64,000 bases of DNA from Dyella_B acidisoli (GCF_049532895.1 NZ_CP064031.1:3162001-3226000); one strand, 5' to 3'. Counted from the first letter of the stretch, positions 34,671 to 43,359 are shown. The notes: generated from the sequence alone by a model not told the origin. Numbers and translations are program-made.

Positions 34671-35468
34671 TTACTGGCCGCTGCTACCGTCGCTGCCACC
34701 ACCTTGAGGAGCGCCACCCGCTGCGCCGGCCGGCGTCGGACCGGTGCTTACCAGGGTGACGTCAAAGATCAACGTGGCGTTCGGCGGGAACGGACGATTC
34801 GGTTCTGCACCATAAGCCAGGTTCGGCGCGATGAAGAACTTGTAATGGCCACCCACCTGCATCAACTGCAGACCTTCGCGGAAACCCGGGATCACGCGAG
34901 CCAGCGGGATCGCGGTCGGCCCTGGCGGATTGTTTTTATCAGAGCTGTCGAACACTTCGCCATTCACGAAAGTGCCCTTGTAGTTCACCTTCACGGTGTC
35001 GTTCGGGCCCGGACGAGCACCGGTACCTTGCGAGATCACCTGATACTGCAAACCTGAAGCAGTGGTCTTCACGCCCGCAGCGCTCTTGTTCTTGGCAAGG
35101 AAGGCATCGCCTTCTGCCTTGTTCTTGGCGGAGGCCGCATCGAACTCGGACTTAGCCTTGCTACGCAGCTGCGCCTCAAAGGCCTGAGCAGTGGAGTTGA
35201 ACTCCTGCTCGCTCATCGGCGGCTTCTTGCCGGAAAGTGCGTCCTGGACGGCCTTGGCGACGGTCGCCGGATCCACGGCTTCACGCATGATCGGCGGCAC
35301 GGAACCGGCCAACTCGTAGCCGACCACGGTGCTGGCCTTGATCTTGTCAACCGTACCGGTGGCGCTCGTGCTACCAGCGCTGGACGTCTGTGCCTGCACG
35401 CCAGCGGTCATGCCCAGCGCGATGGCCAGCGCGGCCGCTGTCAGCGTGGGTCGCAGAAAATGCTTCAT
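34671..35468 (-). CDS. fkpA: periplasmic FKBP-type peptidyl-prolyl isomerase
   Basis: A 265-residue exported isomerase and chaperone. It has a signal peptide (MKHFLRPTLTAAALAIALG, cleavage about residue 26), an N-terminal helical dimerisation region (about 45-135) and a C-terminal FKBP domain (about 145-240) with VKVNYKGTFVNGEVFDSS, PLARVIPGFREGLQLM and FFIAPNLAYG. A glycine/serine-rich tail follows. The layout is that of FkpA and Mip. The ATG at 35468 is preceded by GGGAG. A sigma-E-like promoter lies about 115 bases upstream, and fkpA is a sigma-E target in E. coli. Confidence 0.9.
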   Translation of the reverse strand: MKHFLRPTLTAAALAIALGMTAGVQAQTSSAGSTSATGTVDKIKASTVVGYELAGSVPPIMREAVDPATVAKAVQDALSGKKPPMSEQEFNSTAQAFEAQLRSKAKSEFDAASAKNKAEGDAFLAKNKSAAGVKTTASGLQYQVISQGTGARPGPNDTVKVNYKGTFVNGEVFDSSDKNNPPGPTAIPLARVIPGFREGLQLMQVGGHYKFFIAPNLAYGAEPNRPFPPNATLIFDVTLVSTGPTPAGAAGGAPQGGGSDGSSGQ

Positions 35469-35581
35469 TTGGTACTCCCTAGTCATGGATATGCCGGCGT
35501 GCCGCGCCGGACCTCCCCCCAAATGGAGGCTGGCCCCGCATTGTGCGGTGTCAAGTCCGGTCTTGGCAACGACGATTCGCA

Positions 35582-35609
35582 GTGGACCCTCGCTCTCGCA
35601 AAAAGTTCA
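35582..35609 (-). promoter_or_regulatory. possible sigma-E promoter of fkpA
   Basis: On the minus strand TGAACTT (35603-35609) is followed after 16 bases by TCCAC (35582-35586). The -35 and spacer are the same as in the rpoE promoter of this window; the -10 keeps the leading TC only. A start near 35575 would give a leader of about 107 bases. Confidence 0.5.
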
Positions 35610-35636
35610 GGATCGCAAATGTGCACAGGACCTCAT

Positions 35637-37403
35637 TCAACTTGATTTGTTAGGGGGAGATGAAGGCTTTTCCAGCGTGTCCCGCAATGCTGCTTGCAAC
35701 CTCGCATGCACCTTAACCAGGCCGCGCCACAGGATAACTGCGAGGAGCACGCACACTGCAACGAGAGAAATCGCCACACCGCGTGGCGGCAAAATCGTGG
35801 ATCCGAGTACGCCCACCAGCAGCGCCAGCGCCAGTAACGTCGCCAACGGAATCAGTTTCGCAAGAACCTGCCGAATGGCCTGCGTGTAGGAACCGGCAAA
35901 GCGCTCGCGTATGCCCAACTCCGCCAGCAGCATCCCCAAGGCTTCGGCCTTGCGATACACCGCAATCAACAACGGCAATGAGAAAAACAGAGCACATGCC
36001 CAGATCACCGAGTGACGCGTGTCTTTGCCAAATCCCCAGCGATCAAACCAGACCGCATTGTGTGCATTGACGTAAGCACCGATGACGAACAGCGTTACGA
36101 CGAGCGCGATGTTCACGGCAATATGCCAAAGCAGCCGGCGGAACATGTGCGCAAGCATGGCGTTCTCGTTGACGGGACGCAGGTTTTCCAGCCATACGCT
36201 GTAGCTGCTGATCAGCAATCGCAGCGGCAACGGAACCGCGCGCTGCCCTACTCTCACGAGCAGATCCGCAGAACGAAGCAGATAAGGCGAGGCGATCATG
36301 CAGATCAACGCAGCTGCGACCGCAGTCGGGTAGATGAAATCGTCCACTGCGTGCAAGGTGAGTCCAAGCGCAGCGATCACGAATGAGAATTCACCAATCT
36401 GCGCCATGCACAATCCGGCCCGCAGTGACGTGCGCAGATCGTGGCCGATGAAGAACATGCCGACGCTGCACACCAGACTCTTGCCGAGCATTACGGTCAA
36501 GGCGATCGACACTGCAGGCAGCGCGTAATGCGCGAGTTGAGCCGGATCGATCTTCAAGCCGATCGCCACGAAGAACAGCGCAGCGAACATGTCGCGCAAA
36601 GGTTCGACCAGGTGCACCACACGCGAGGCGCTGTGCGCCTCAGCCACCACCGCACCGGCCAAGAATGCGCCGAGAGCCACGCTGAAACCCAACCACGCAG
36701 CCAGCAGACTGGTACCGAAACAGATGCCGAGCACACTCACCAACAAGGTTTCGTCGCGATCGAAACGTGCCACGTAATCCACCAATCGCGGCAACAGCAG
36801 CAGGCCGACGATCATTCCCGCCACCACGAACAAACCGAGATGCCCCACCACGCTGAAGGCCGTCCCCGTCTCCACCGTACCGCTGATGGCGATAGCGGTA
36901 AGCAGCGTAAGCAGCACGATGGTCAACATGTCTTCGGCCACCAGCATGCCAACGACCAGGCGTGCGAATGGCCACTGCCGAAGCCCGTTCTCGGTCAGCG
37001 TGCGTGTAGCCACCATGGTTGAGGACAGCGCCATGATGCCGCCCATGAACAACGCGTTCCGACCACCCCAGCCAAACAACAGACCGAGCTGATACCCAAG
37101 CCATAACATGAAACCCACTTCGATCACGGTGATCAGCAACAAGCTGCCACCCACTTGTCGCAGCTTGCGTACGCTGAACTCCAGCCCGAGCGTAAACATC
37201 AGCAGCACTACGCCAAGATTGGAGATGTCACTGATCGCGCGCGGATCGGCCACCAGCACACCTGGCGTGTGCGGACCGATCACCATGCCCGCCAAGATGT
37301 AACCGGGAAGCACTGGCAGCCGCAGACGTTGAAAAAGGATTGTCGTGGCGCCCGCCACGAGCATCACTAAGGCAAGATCGCGAATGAAGCCAATGTCGTG
37401 CAT
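35637..37403 (-). CDS. CPA2-family cation:proton antiporter (Kef/YbaL-like) without RCK domain
   Basis: A 588-residue inner-membrane protein. Residues about 5-385 form the 12-13-helix Na+/H+ exchanger domain with the family stretches LPVLPGYILAGMVIGP, LGVVLLMFTLGLEF, ALSSTMVATRTLTENG and GAFLAGAVVAEAH. Instead of the cytosolic RCK/TrkA-N domain of KefB, KefC and YbaL, the C-terminal third has four more hydrophobic segments (about residues 425-450, 470-490, 525-545 and 550-570). It is therefore probably a K+ or Na+/H+ antiporter that is not gated by NAD or glutathione through RCK. It is a single gene with no KefF/KefG partner. Confidence 0.85.
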   Translation of the reverse strand: MHDIGFIRDLALVMLVAGATTILFQRLRLPVLPGYILAGMVIGPHTPGVLVADPRAISDISNLGVVLLMFTLGLEFSVRKLRQVGGSLLLITVIEVGFMLWLGYQLGLLFGWGGRNALFMGGIMALSSTMVATRTLTENGLRQWPFARLVVGMLVAEDMLTIVLLTLLTAIAISGTVETGTAFSVVGHLGLFVVAGMIVGLLLLPRLVDYVARFDRDETLLVSVLGICFGTSLLAAWLGFSVALGAFLAGAVVAEAHSASRVVHLVEPLRDMFAALFFVAIGLKIDPAQLAHYALPAVSIALTVMLGKSLVCSVGMFFIGHDLRTSLRAGLCMAQIGEFSFVIAALGLTLHAVDDFIYPTAVAAALICMIASPYLLRSADLLVRVGQRAVPLPLRLLISSYSVWLENLRPVNENAMLAHMFRRLLWHIAVNIALVVTLFVIGAYVNAHNAVWFDRWGFGKDTRHSVIWACALFFSLPLLIAVYRKAEALGMLLAELGIRERFAGSYTQAIRQVLAKLIPLATLLALALLVGVLGSTILPPRGVAISLVAVCVLLAVILWRGLVKVHARLQAALRDTLEKPSSPPNKSS

Positions 37404-37514
37404 GCCGCGCTCATGGAGATGTCTCGATCACAGCTTAACCTGATGCGGTGATACTGCTGCGCAAGACAGCACCTACGCACATGTTCATTGGCGATGATTT
37501 TTTCTAAAAAGAGC

Positions 37515-37543
37515 TTGACGGAATTCAGAACCCATCCTATTCT
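37515..37543 (+). promoter_or_regulatory. sigma-70 promoter of the tRNA-Ala/Glu unit
   Basis: TTGACG (37515-37520), a 17-base spacer and TATTCT (37538-37543) place a start about 10 bases before the first tRNA. Confidence 0.7.
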
Positions 37544-37560
37544 TTCGTGCTTCCAGCGGC

Positions 37561-37636
37561 GGGGCCATAGCTCAGCTGGGAGAGCGCCTGCATGGCATGC
37601 AGGAGGTCGGCGGTTCGATCCCGCCTGGCTCCACCA
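37561..37636 (+). tRNA. tRNA-Ala (GGC)
   Basis: A 76-base cloverleaf with encoded CCA. The anticodon loop ATGGCAT sits between CCTGC and GCAGG, and the T arm has GGTTCGATCC. It reads GCC codons and is first of a tRNA-Ala/Glu pair. Confidence 0.97.
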
Positions 37637-37644
37637 ACACATAC

Positions 37645-37720
37645 GTCCCCATCGTCTAGAGGCCTAGGACATCACCCTTTCACGGTGGCGACCGGGGTTC
37701 GAATCCCCGTGGGGACGCCA
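37645..37720 (+). tRNA. tRNA-Glu (TTC)
   Basis: 76 bases with encoded CCA. The anticodon loop is CTTTCAC, the acceptor GTCCCCA pairs with TGGGGAC, and the T loop has GGTTCGAATCC. It lies eight bases after tRNA-Ala and is probably co-transcribed. Confidence 0.97.
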
Positions 37721-37804
37721 CTTCCACCCGATCATCGGGCGGAGTGGAAAAGGACTTAGTGTGTTGGTTGTTAGTAGCTCGTTGCTGGTAAGGCTGTACA
37801 ACGT

Positions 37805-37881
37805 GGAGCGGTAGTTCAGTCGGTTAGAATGCTGGCCTGTCACGCCGGAGGTCGCGGGTTCGAGTCCCGTCCGCTCCGCCA
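37805..37881 (+). tRNA. tRNA-Asp (GTC), copy 1
   Basis: 77 bases with encoded CCA and anticodon loop CTGTCAC. It is base-for-base identical to the inverted copy at 50522-50598. Confidence 0.97.
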
Positions 37882-37896
37882 CTGTTTCTCAAGAAG

Positions 37897-37916
37897 CCCG
37901 CTTGCGCGGGTTTTTT
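37897..37916 (+). terminator. terminator after tRNA-Asp
   Basis: A short CCCGC / GCGGG stem followed by six T residues, 15 bases after the tRNA. Confidence 0.8.
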
Positions 37917-37971
37917 GTTGCCTGCAGAAATCCACTGCTGACATATCAAGGCTCATCTCGCCCGCGAGCGT

Positions 37972-38043
37972 GTAGGTTGGGACGCAAACCCCAACATCGG
38001 GATGTGTGTCGACAGGTAACGTCGGGGGTTTGCCCCAACCTAC
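37972..38043. repeat. GTAGGTTGGG-type dispersed palindrome
   Basis: Arms 37972-37995 and 38024-38043 are imperfect reverse complements of the same family as 32265-32332. The right arm runs into the end of the DUF1249 gene, and the TAG in GTAGG serves as its stop codon. Confidence 0.65.
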
Positions 38044-38501
38044 GGCACGCGTTCGAGCGTACCCGCCGAGTGTCCCTGCTCCGCCAAATATTCGAGCCAA
38101 CGCGTGAGGAAACCGTTCATCTGCAACCGGTGTTGAAACACCGAGTGCGCAGGCGGGAACGGCCCCAATACCTGCCAAAGATGGCGTCCAGGATGGCAAT
38201 GCAGCGCTTCGGCAACGTGCGCGTCGCTGTACACGCGCAATTGCGCCGAAGGTGACCGACGGCCGGTCTGCGCATCAACGAAACCGTACGTAAGCTCAAG
38301 TTCGAGCGTGTATGGGTGGCGTTCCTGCAGCACCAGATGCACCGGAAGGCCGTCATCGATATCCGAGACGTAATCACCCAGCTCCAACTGCTGTGGCGCG
38401 AACAAGCGCGTCAGCCGATGGTAATTTTCCGCGTAGAGCCCCATCAGGAACTCGAAGCGTCCCGGCAGCAAGGCGGTGCGGCGGTCGAGTACGGCACTCA
38501 T
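38040..38501 (-). CDS. DUF1249 family protein (YqiB-like)
   Basis: A 153-residue soluble protein of the DUF1249/YqiB family, with the typical stretches ENYHRLTRLFAP, LELELTYGF, RLRVYSDAHVAEALHCH-like core and a C-terminal KXXXN-type segment (FQHRLQMNGFLTRWLEYL). The function is unknown; in other bacteria the gene sits beside the ADP-ribose pyrophosphatase and cpdA. The ATG at 38501 follows AGGAG at good spacing. The stop codon is contributed by a dispersed repeat arm, so the last residues may differ from relatives. The palindromic element at 38522-38680 ends immediately upstream of its ribosome-binding site. Confidence 0.82.
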   Translation of the reverse strand: MSAVLDRRTALLPGRFEFLMGLYAENYHRLTRLFAPQQLELGDYVSDIDDGLPVHLVLQERHPYTLELELTYGFVDAQTGRRSPSAQLRVYSDAHVAEALHCHPGRHLWQVLGPFPPAHSVFQHRLQMNGFLTRWLEYLAEQGHSAGTLERVP

Positions 38502-38521
38502 AAGGTTGCGACGGTCTCCTT

Positions 38522-38680
38522 GGATGTTCTGATCAATGCTGCGTAGGTGTCACCAGCTCTGTCCGTTCGCAGGCCACAGGACCATCGTCTCGACAGACTG
38601 ACCGTCTGTCGAGACGATGGACCGAAGGCATGTGGATGGACAGAGCTGGCGGTGCCTGCGGAGCATGGGTCAGAGCATCC
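38522..38680. repeat. complex inverted-repeat (MITE-like) element, copy 2
   Basis: The outer arms of about 43 bases (38522-38564 and 38638-38680) are imperfect reverse complements beginning GGATGYTCTGA and ending in CCAGCTCTGTCC. The centre is a perfect 17-bp hairpin (38582-38598 with 38604-38620, loop TGACC). The terminal sequence and the CATCGTCTCGACAGAC core are shared with the element at 2694-2960. It exactly abuts the ppsR stop codon on one side and the AGGAG of DUF1249 on the other. Confidence 0.78.
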
Positions 38681-39496
38681 TTAGTACATGGTTTTTTCGA
38701 TACCGAATTGATCGAGGATTTTGCTCGCGATCTCTTCGATCGAAACGTGCGTGGTGTTGAGATACGGAATGCTGGCCTGCCGCATCAACCGATCCGCTTG
38801 TTCCAACTCCCAGCGACATTGCTTGAGGTTGGCATAGCGGCTGCCTGGGCGTCGCTCTTCGCGGATCTGCGCCAGACGCTGAGCTTCGATGGTGAGTCCG
38901 AACAGGCGGTTCTTATAAGCGCGCAGACGCGCCGGGAGTTCGAGCTTTTCCAGATCCTCCTCGGTGAGGGGGTAATTGGCGGCGCACACGCCATAATGCA
39001 AGGCCATGTACAAGCACGTGGGCGTTTTGCCCGAGCGCGACACACCAACCAGTATCAGATCCGCTTGCGCGTAATCCACTGCCAGACCATCGTCATGGCT
39101 CAAGGCATAGTTGGTCGCGTTGATGCGCGCCTCGTATTTGACGAAATCCACTAGACCATGGGAACGGTTTACCGCACCGGAATGACGCGTGCCCAGTTCG
39201 TCTTCCAATGGGCCGATAAAGGGGGCGAACACATCCAGCACCAGCGCGCCACTGGTCGCCACGATCTCGCACAACGCCGGGTCGGCCAAGGTGTTGACGA
39301 CGATCGGCCGCTGTCCGCTTTGCGCATACCGAGTCTTGATGCGCAACGCGGCACTCTCTGCTTTCTGTGGATTGTCGATGAACGGTAAACGGTGCTTTTC
39401 GAAGCGCACCCCTTCGAACTGGGCAAGAATGCTGTTCCCGATCGTTTCCGCCGTAATACCAGTGGAATCGGATATGAAAAAAACCGAGCGTTGCAT
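38681..39496 (-). CDS. ppsR: PEP synthetase regulatory protein (kinase/pyrophosphorylase)
   Basis: A 271-residue bifunctional enzyme that inactivates PEP synthetase by ADP-dependent phosphorylation of a threonine and reactivates it by Pi-dependent removal. It starts RSVFFISDSTGITAETIGN and has the nucleotide-binding loop GVSRSGKTPTCLYMA (about residues 150-164). The start at 39496 gives the family length. It is divergent from ppsA, its target, as in E. coli and most gammaproteobacteria. Confidence 0.95.
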   Translation of the reverse strand: MQRSVFFISDSTGITAETIGNSILAQFEGVRFEKHRLPFIDNPQKAESAALRIKTRYAQSGQRPIVVNTLADPALCEIVATSGALVLDVFAPFIGPLEDELGTRHSGAVNRSHGLVDFVKYEARINATNYALSHDDGLAVDYAQADLILVGVSRSGKTPTCLYMALHYGVCAANYPLTEEDLEKLELPARLRAYKNRLFGLTIEAQRLAQIREERRPGSRYANLKQCRWELEQADRLMRQASIPYLNTTHVSIEEIASKILDQFGIEKTMY

Positions 39497-39723
39497 GCGT
39501 GGTCCGTGGGCTATCTGAATTCCTGTCTTGCACCATAACCCAAGCACGAAGCCTTGTCTTTGCTTGACTTTGAGCTGACTGGTATGCAGGTGGCGCGGCT
39601 TATGACGGCAATGGTCTTCTTGTGCCGCGCACCATCGACAGCGGACAATACCAGTCTTATGCAGCCGGCTTTGCTCCGTGCCGCTCCCCGCTTTTTCCAT
39701 TGCGAGCTCTTGAGGAGATCCCC

Positions 39724-42099
39724 TTGAACGACCTGGTGCTTTGGCTCGACCAACTGCGCATGACCGACCTTGGCAAAGTCGGCGGCAAGAATGCGTCGCT
39801 CGGCGAGATGATCGGCAACCTGGCCCAACTCGGAGTGTCGGTGCCCGGCGGCTTTGCCACCACTGCGCAAGCCTTTCAGCAGTACCTCGAAAAGAGCGGT
39901 CTTTCCAAGCGGATTGCCGATCGCCTGGTCACGCTCGACGTCGATGACGTGGATGAACTGGTCAAGGGCGGCAAGGAAATCCGCGGCTGGATTGTCGACA
40001 CCGCCCTGCCCGCCGATCTGGAAAACGCCATCCGCGACGCCTACGCCAAGTTGTGCAAAGACGCTGGCGCCGAAAACATTGCCGTCGCCGTGCGCTCCTC
40101 CGCCACCGCGGAAGACCTGCCGGACGCGTCCTTTGCTGGCCAGCAGGAAACCTTCCTCAACGTGGTCGGCATCGACGACGTGCTGCACAAGGTGAAAGAA
40201 GTCTTCGCTTCGCTATACAACGATCGCGCCATCGCCTATCGCGTGCACCAGGGCTTCAAGCACGAAGACGTGTTCCTTTCCGCCGGCGTGCAACTGATGG
40301 TGCGTTCCGACGTGGGCGCATCGGGCGTGCTGTTCACGCTCGACACCGAATCGGGTTTCCGCGATGTCGTGTTCGTCACTGGCAGCTATGGCCTGGGTGA
40401 AATGGTGGTGCAAGGCGCGGTCAATCCCGATGAGTTTTACGTGTTCAAGCCCACGCTGAAAGCTGGCAAGCCAGCCGTACTGCGCCGCAGCCTCGGCGCC
40501 AAGCAACAGCAAATGGTGTATTCGAACAAGCCCGGCGAACGCGTGCGCATCGAAGAAACGCCCGCCGCTGATCGCAATCGCTTCTGCATTAGCGACGAAG
40601 ACGTGCAAGAGCTGGCCAAGCAGGCGTTGGTGATCGAACAGCATTACAAGCGCCCGATGGACGTCGAATGGGCGAAGGACGGCCACACCGGCAAGCTCTA
40701 CATCGTGCAGGCACGCCCCGAGACGGTGAAATCGCGCGCGCACGCGATGCAACTCGAACGCTTCCATCTCAATGAAAAAGGCAAGGTGCTGGCGGAGGGC
40801 CGCGCGATCGGCCAGAAGATCGGCAGCGGCAGGGCACGCGTGATTCGCTCGCTAGCCGACATGAACAAGGTGCAGCCTGGCGACGTGTTGGTTGCCGACA
40901 TGACCGATCCGGATTGGGAGCCGGTGATGAAACGTGCCTCCGCTATCGTCACCAACCGCGGTGGACGCACCTGTCACGCCGCGATCATTGCGCGCGAACT
41001 GGGCGTGCCCGCGGTGGTCGGTACCGGCAATGGACTTGATGCCATTCCTGATGGACACGAGGTCACGGTTTCTTGCGCCGAAGGCGATACCGGCACCATC
41101 TACGAAGGTCAGTTGAAGTTCGACCGCGTCACCGCCGATCTTGGCGCCATGCCCGAAGCACCGCTCAAGATCATGATGAACGTGGCCAACCCCGAGCGTG
41201 CATTCGACTTCGGCATGCTGCCCAATGCAGGCATTGGCTTGGCTCGCCTGGAAATGATCATCGCCAGCCACATCGGCGTGCATCCGAAAGCGCTGCTCGA
41301 ATACAGTAAGCAGGATGCGGAAACCAAGTCGAGGATCGACGCACGCATCGCCGGCTACAAGGACCCGGTGAGCTTCTATGTCGACCGCCTTGCCGAAGGC
41401 ATCGCCACCATTGCCGCGTCGGTGTACCCCAAACCGGTGATCGTGCGTCTGTCGGATTTCAAATCCAACGAATACGCCAACCTGCTCGGCGGCCAGCGCT
41501 ATGAGCCGCACGAAGAAAACCCGATGATCGGCTACCGCGGCGCCAGCCGTTACGTCGATGCGGGCTTCGCCGAATCGTTCGGCCTCGAATGCAAAGCCGT
41601 CAAGCACGTGCGCGAAGTGATGGGGCTCACCAATGTGTGGGTGATGATTCCGTTCGTGCGCACGCTCGACGAAGGCCGCAAGGTGGTCGAGGTGCTCGCC
41701 AAGAACGGACTCAAGCAGGGCGAGCATGAACTGAAGGTCATCATGATGTGCGAGCTGCCGTCCAACGCGCTGCTTGCGGATGAATTCCTCGACATCTTCG
41801 ATGGTTTTTCGATCGGCTCCAACGACCTCACCCAGCTCACACTGGGTCTGGATCGCGACTCCAGCGTGGTCGCTCATCTGTTCGACGAGCGCGATCCGGC
41901 CGTGAAGAAGCTGCTGGCGATGGCGATCAAGACCGCGCGTGCACGCGGCAAATACGTGGGCATCTGCGGCCAGGGGCCGTCCGATCATCCGGATCTGGCC
42001 GAGTGGCTGATGGATCAGGGCATCGAATCGGTATCGCTCAATCCGGATACCGTGGTCGATACCTGGCTGAGGCTGGCGAAGAAGAAAGCCACGGCATAA
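39724..42099 (+). CDS. ppsA: phosphoenolpyruvate synthase
   Basis: A 791-residue enzyme that converts pyruvate, ATP and water to PEP, AMP and phosphate, for growth on three-carbon acids. It has the N-terminal ATP-grasp domain (VGGKNASLGEM, VRSSATAEDLPDASFAGQQE), the swivelling phosphohistidine domain with His418 in GGRTCHAAIIARELG, and the C-terminal barrel with EENPMIGYRGASRY and FSIGSNDLTQLTLG. Translation appears to start at TTG (39724): GAGGAG lies six to seven bases upstream and the resulting length equals that of E. coli PpsA; no ATG is suitably placed. It is divergent from ppsR. Confidence 0.97.
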   Translation: MNDLVLWLDQLRMTDLGKVGGKNASLGEMIGNLAQLGVSVPGGFATTAQAFQQYLEKSGLSKRIADRLVTLDVDDVDELVKGGKEIRGWIVDTALPADLENAIRDAYAKLCKDAGAENIAVAVRSSATAEDLPDASFAGQQETFLNVVGIDDVLHKVKEVFASLYNDRAIAYRVHQGFKHEDVFLSAGVQLMVRSDVGASGVLFTLDTESGFRDVVFVTGSYGLGEMVVQGAVNPDEFYVFKPTLKAGKPAVLRRSLGAKQQQMVYSNKPGERVRIEETPAADRNRFCISDEDVQELAKQALVIEQHYKRPMDVEWAKDGHTGKLYIVQARPETVKSRAHAMQLERFHLNEKGKVLAEGRAIGQKIGSGRARVIRSLADMNKVQPGDVLVADMTDPDWEPVMKRASAIVTNRGGRTCHAAIIARELGVPAVVGTGNGLDAIPDGHEVTVSCAEGDTGTIYEGQLKFDRVTADLGAMPEAPLKIMMNVANPERAFDFGMLPNAGIGLARLEMIIASHIGVHPKALLEYSKQDAETKSRIDARIAGYKDPVSFYVDRLAEGIATIAASVYPKPVIVRLSDFKSNEYANLLGGQRYEPHEENPMIGYRGASRYVDAGFAESFGLECKAVKHVREVMGLTNVWVMIPFVRTLDEGRKVVEVLAKNGLKQGEHELKVIMMCELPSNALLADEFLDIFDGFSIGSNDLTQLTLGLDRDSSVVAHLFDERDPAVKKLLAMAIKTARARGKYVGICGQGPSDHPDLAEWLMDQGIESVSLNPDTVVDTWLRLAKKKATA

Positions 42100-42115
42100 G
42101 CACACGTTAGCAAAG

Positions 42116-42151
42116 CACGGGGCGATGGCGACATCGCCCCGTGGCATTTTT
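42116..42151 (+). terminator. terminator of ppsA
   Basis: A perfect 12-bp stem (CACGGGGCGATG / CATCGCCCCGTG) around GCGA, followed by GCATTTTT. Confidence 0.85.
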
Positions 42152-42221
42152 GGTGCCAGGAAACTAGCCGCCGCTCGGGTTGTCCACTCCAACCAGGAGA
42201 CCTCAACTACGGGAGTACGCC

Positions 42222-42920
42222 ATGCGCCGCCTAATGTCTTTCTTTGCACAGAACAAAGGCACCCTCGTTTTCCTGCTCGGCATGCTGATGTTCCGCAGCG
42301 CCCTCGCCGACTGGAACGTCGTACCCACCGGCTCCATGCAACCGACCATCCAGATCGGCGACCGCATCGTGGTGGACAAAGCTGCGTACGACATCCGCGT
42401 CCCCTTCACGCATATATCGCTTGTCCATTTGGCCGACCCACAACGCGGCGACATCGTCGTACTCGATTCACACGCCGCGCACGAGCGGCTGGTCAAGCGC
42501 GTGATCGGCGTTCCCGGCGATGAAGTGGCCATGCGCGGCAATGTACTCTTGGTCAATGGCGTCGCCGCCCACTATTCGCCGGTAACCGTGAATGGCATTC
42601 ATGACGATCTGCAAGACCCGGCCCGCTATGAAGTCGAGCAATGGGGCAGCGCGCAACACCTCATCCGGCTGTCGCTCTACCGACCCAGCGAAGCGCGGGA
42701 TTTCGGCCCGGTCGTTGTCCCTGCCGGTCACTACCTGCTGCTGGGCGATAACCGGGACAACAGCATGGACTCACGCTATCTGGGCTTCTTCCCGCGCAAC
42801 GAAATCGTCGGGCGTTCCCGATACGTGGCGCTATCGCTGGACCCGGACCACCACTACCTACCCCGAAGCCACCGGCTAGCAGCCCGGCTAGACAGCGCTC
42901 CTGCCTCCCTACCCCAATAA
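42222..42920 (+). CDS. lepB: signal peptidase I (second copy)
   Basis: A 232-residue serine-lysine signal peptidase with one N-terminal hydrophobic helix (about residues 13-29). The nucleophile is Ser38 in PTGSMQPTI, the base is the lysine in KRVIGVPGD, and the closing motif is LGDNRDNSMDSRYLGFF. Compared with the operonic LepB at 20985-21884 it lacks the second N-terminal membrane helix and the large insert, so it may process a particular set of substrates. The ATG at 42222 follows GGGAG. It stands alone between ppsA and tRNA-Ser. Confidence 0.93.
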   Translation: MRRLMSFFAQNKGTLVFLLGMLMFRSALADWNVVPTGSMQPTIQIGDRIVVDKAAYDIRVPFTHISLVHLADPQRGDIVVLDSHAAHERLVKRVIGVPGDEVAMRGNVLLVNGVAAHYSPVTVNGIHDDLQDPARYEVEQWGSAQHLIRLSLYRPSEARDFGPVVVPAGHYLLLGDNRDNSMDSRYLGFFPRNEIVGRSRYVALSLDPDHHYLPRSHRLAARLDSAPASLPQ

Positions 42921-42932
42921 CCCCTGTTCCTG

Positions 42933-42961
42933 TTGTCACAACCTCGTCCAGCACGTATCAT
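42933..42961 (+). promoter_or_regulatory. sigma-70 promoter of tRNA-Ser
   Basis: TTGTCA (42933-42938), a 17-base spacer and TATCAT (42956-42961), about 33 bases before the tRNA. Confidence 0.65.
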
Positions 42962-42994
42962 GTTCGGCTCGCGCAGACCTACGCGCACCTTTTC

Positions 42995-43138
<144 letters not shown>

Positions 43139-43250
43139 CCCGATGAGAACCCATATGGTTCGACAAATTCGTCTGGAACGAATTTGGACAGCCGAAGGCT
43201 GGCCCCGGAGCGCTTAGCGCGGAGGGGTGAGGCCCATGGACGGGCCGAAC

Positions 43251-43264
43251 AATCCCACCCTCTC
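43251..43264 (+). repeat. third fragment of the tRNA-Ser 3' end
   Basis: AATCCCACCCTCTC repeats, in direct orientation, the tRNA bases 43066-43079. The 110 bases between the terminator and this fragment hold a hairpin (AAATTCGT / AACGAATTT type, near 43168-43188) and GC-rich palindromic sequence but no gene. This could be an old attachment-site scar. Confidence 0.5.
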
Positions 43265-43359
43265 TGTAAATGTTTGCATCACTGTTAGTTGTGCACGCGA
43301 GCTTTTTGCACCACGCCAGTACATCCGGCATGCTGCACTCACTCACCCGGCGGATGCCC

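Noticed and set aside
43141..43250. Possible pseudo-tRNA or integrase remnant after tRNA-Ser
   Set aside because: Only the 3' fragment of the tRNA repeats; no cloverleaf and no integrase-like coding sequence could be read.
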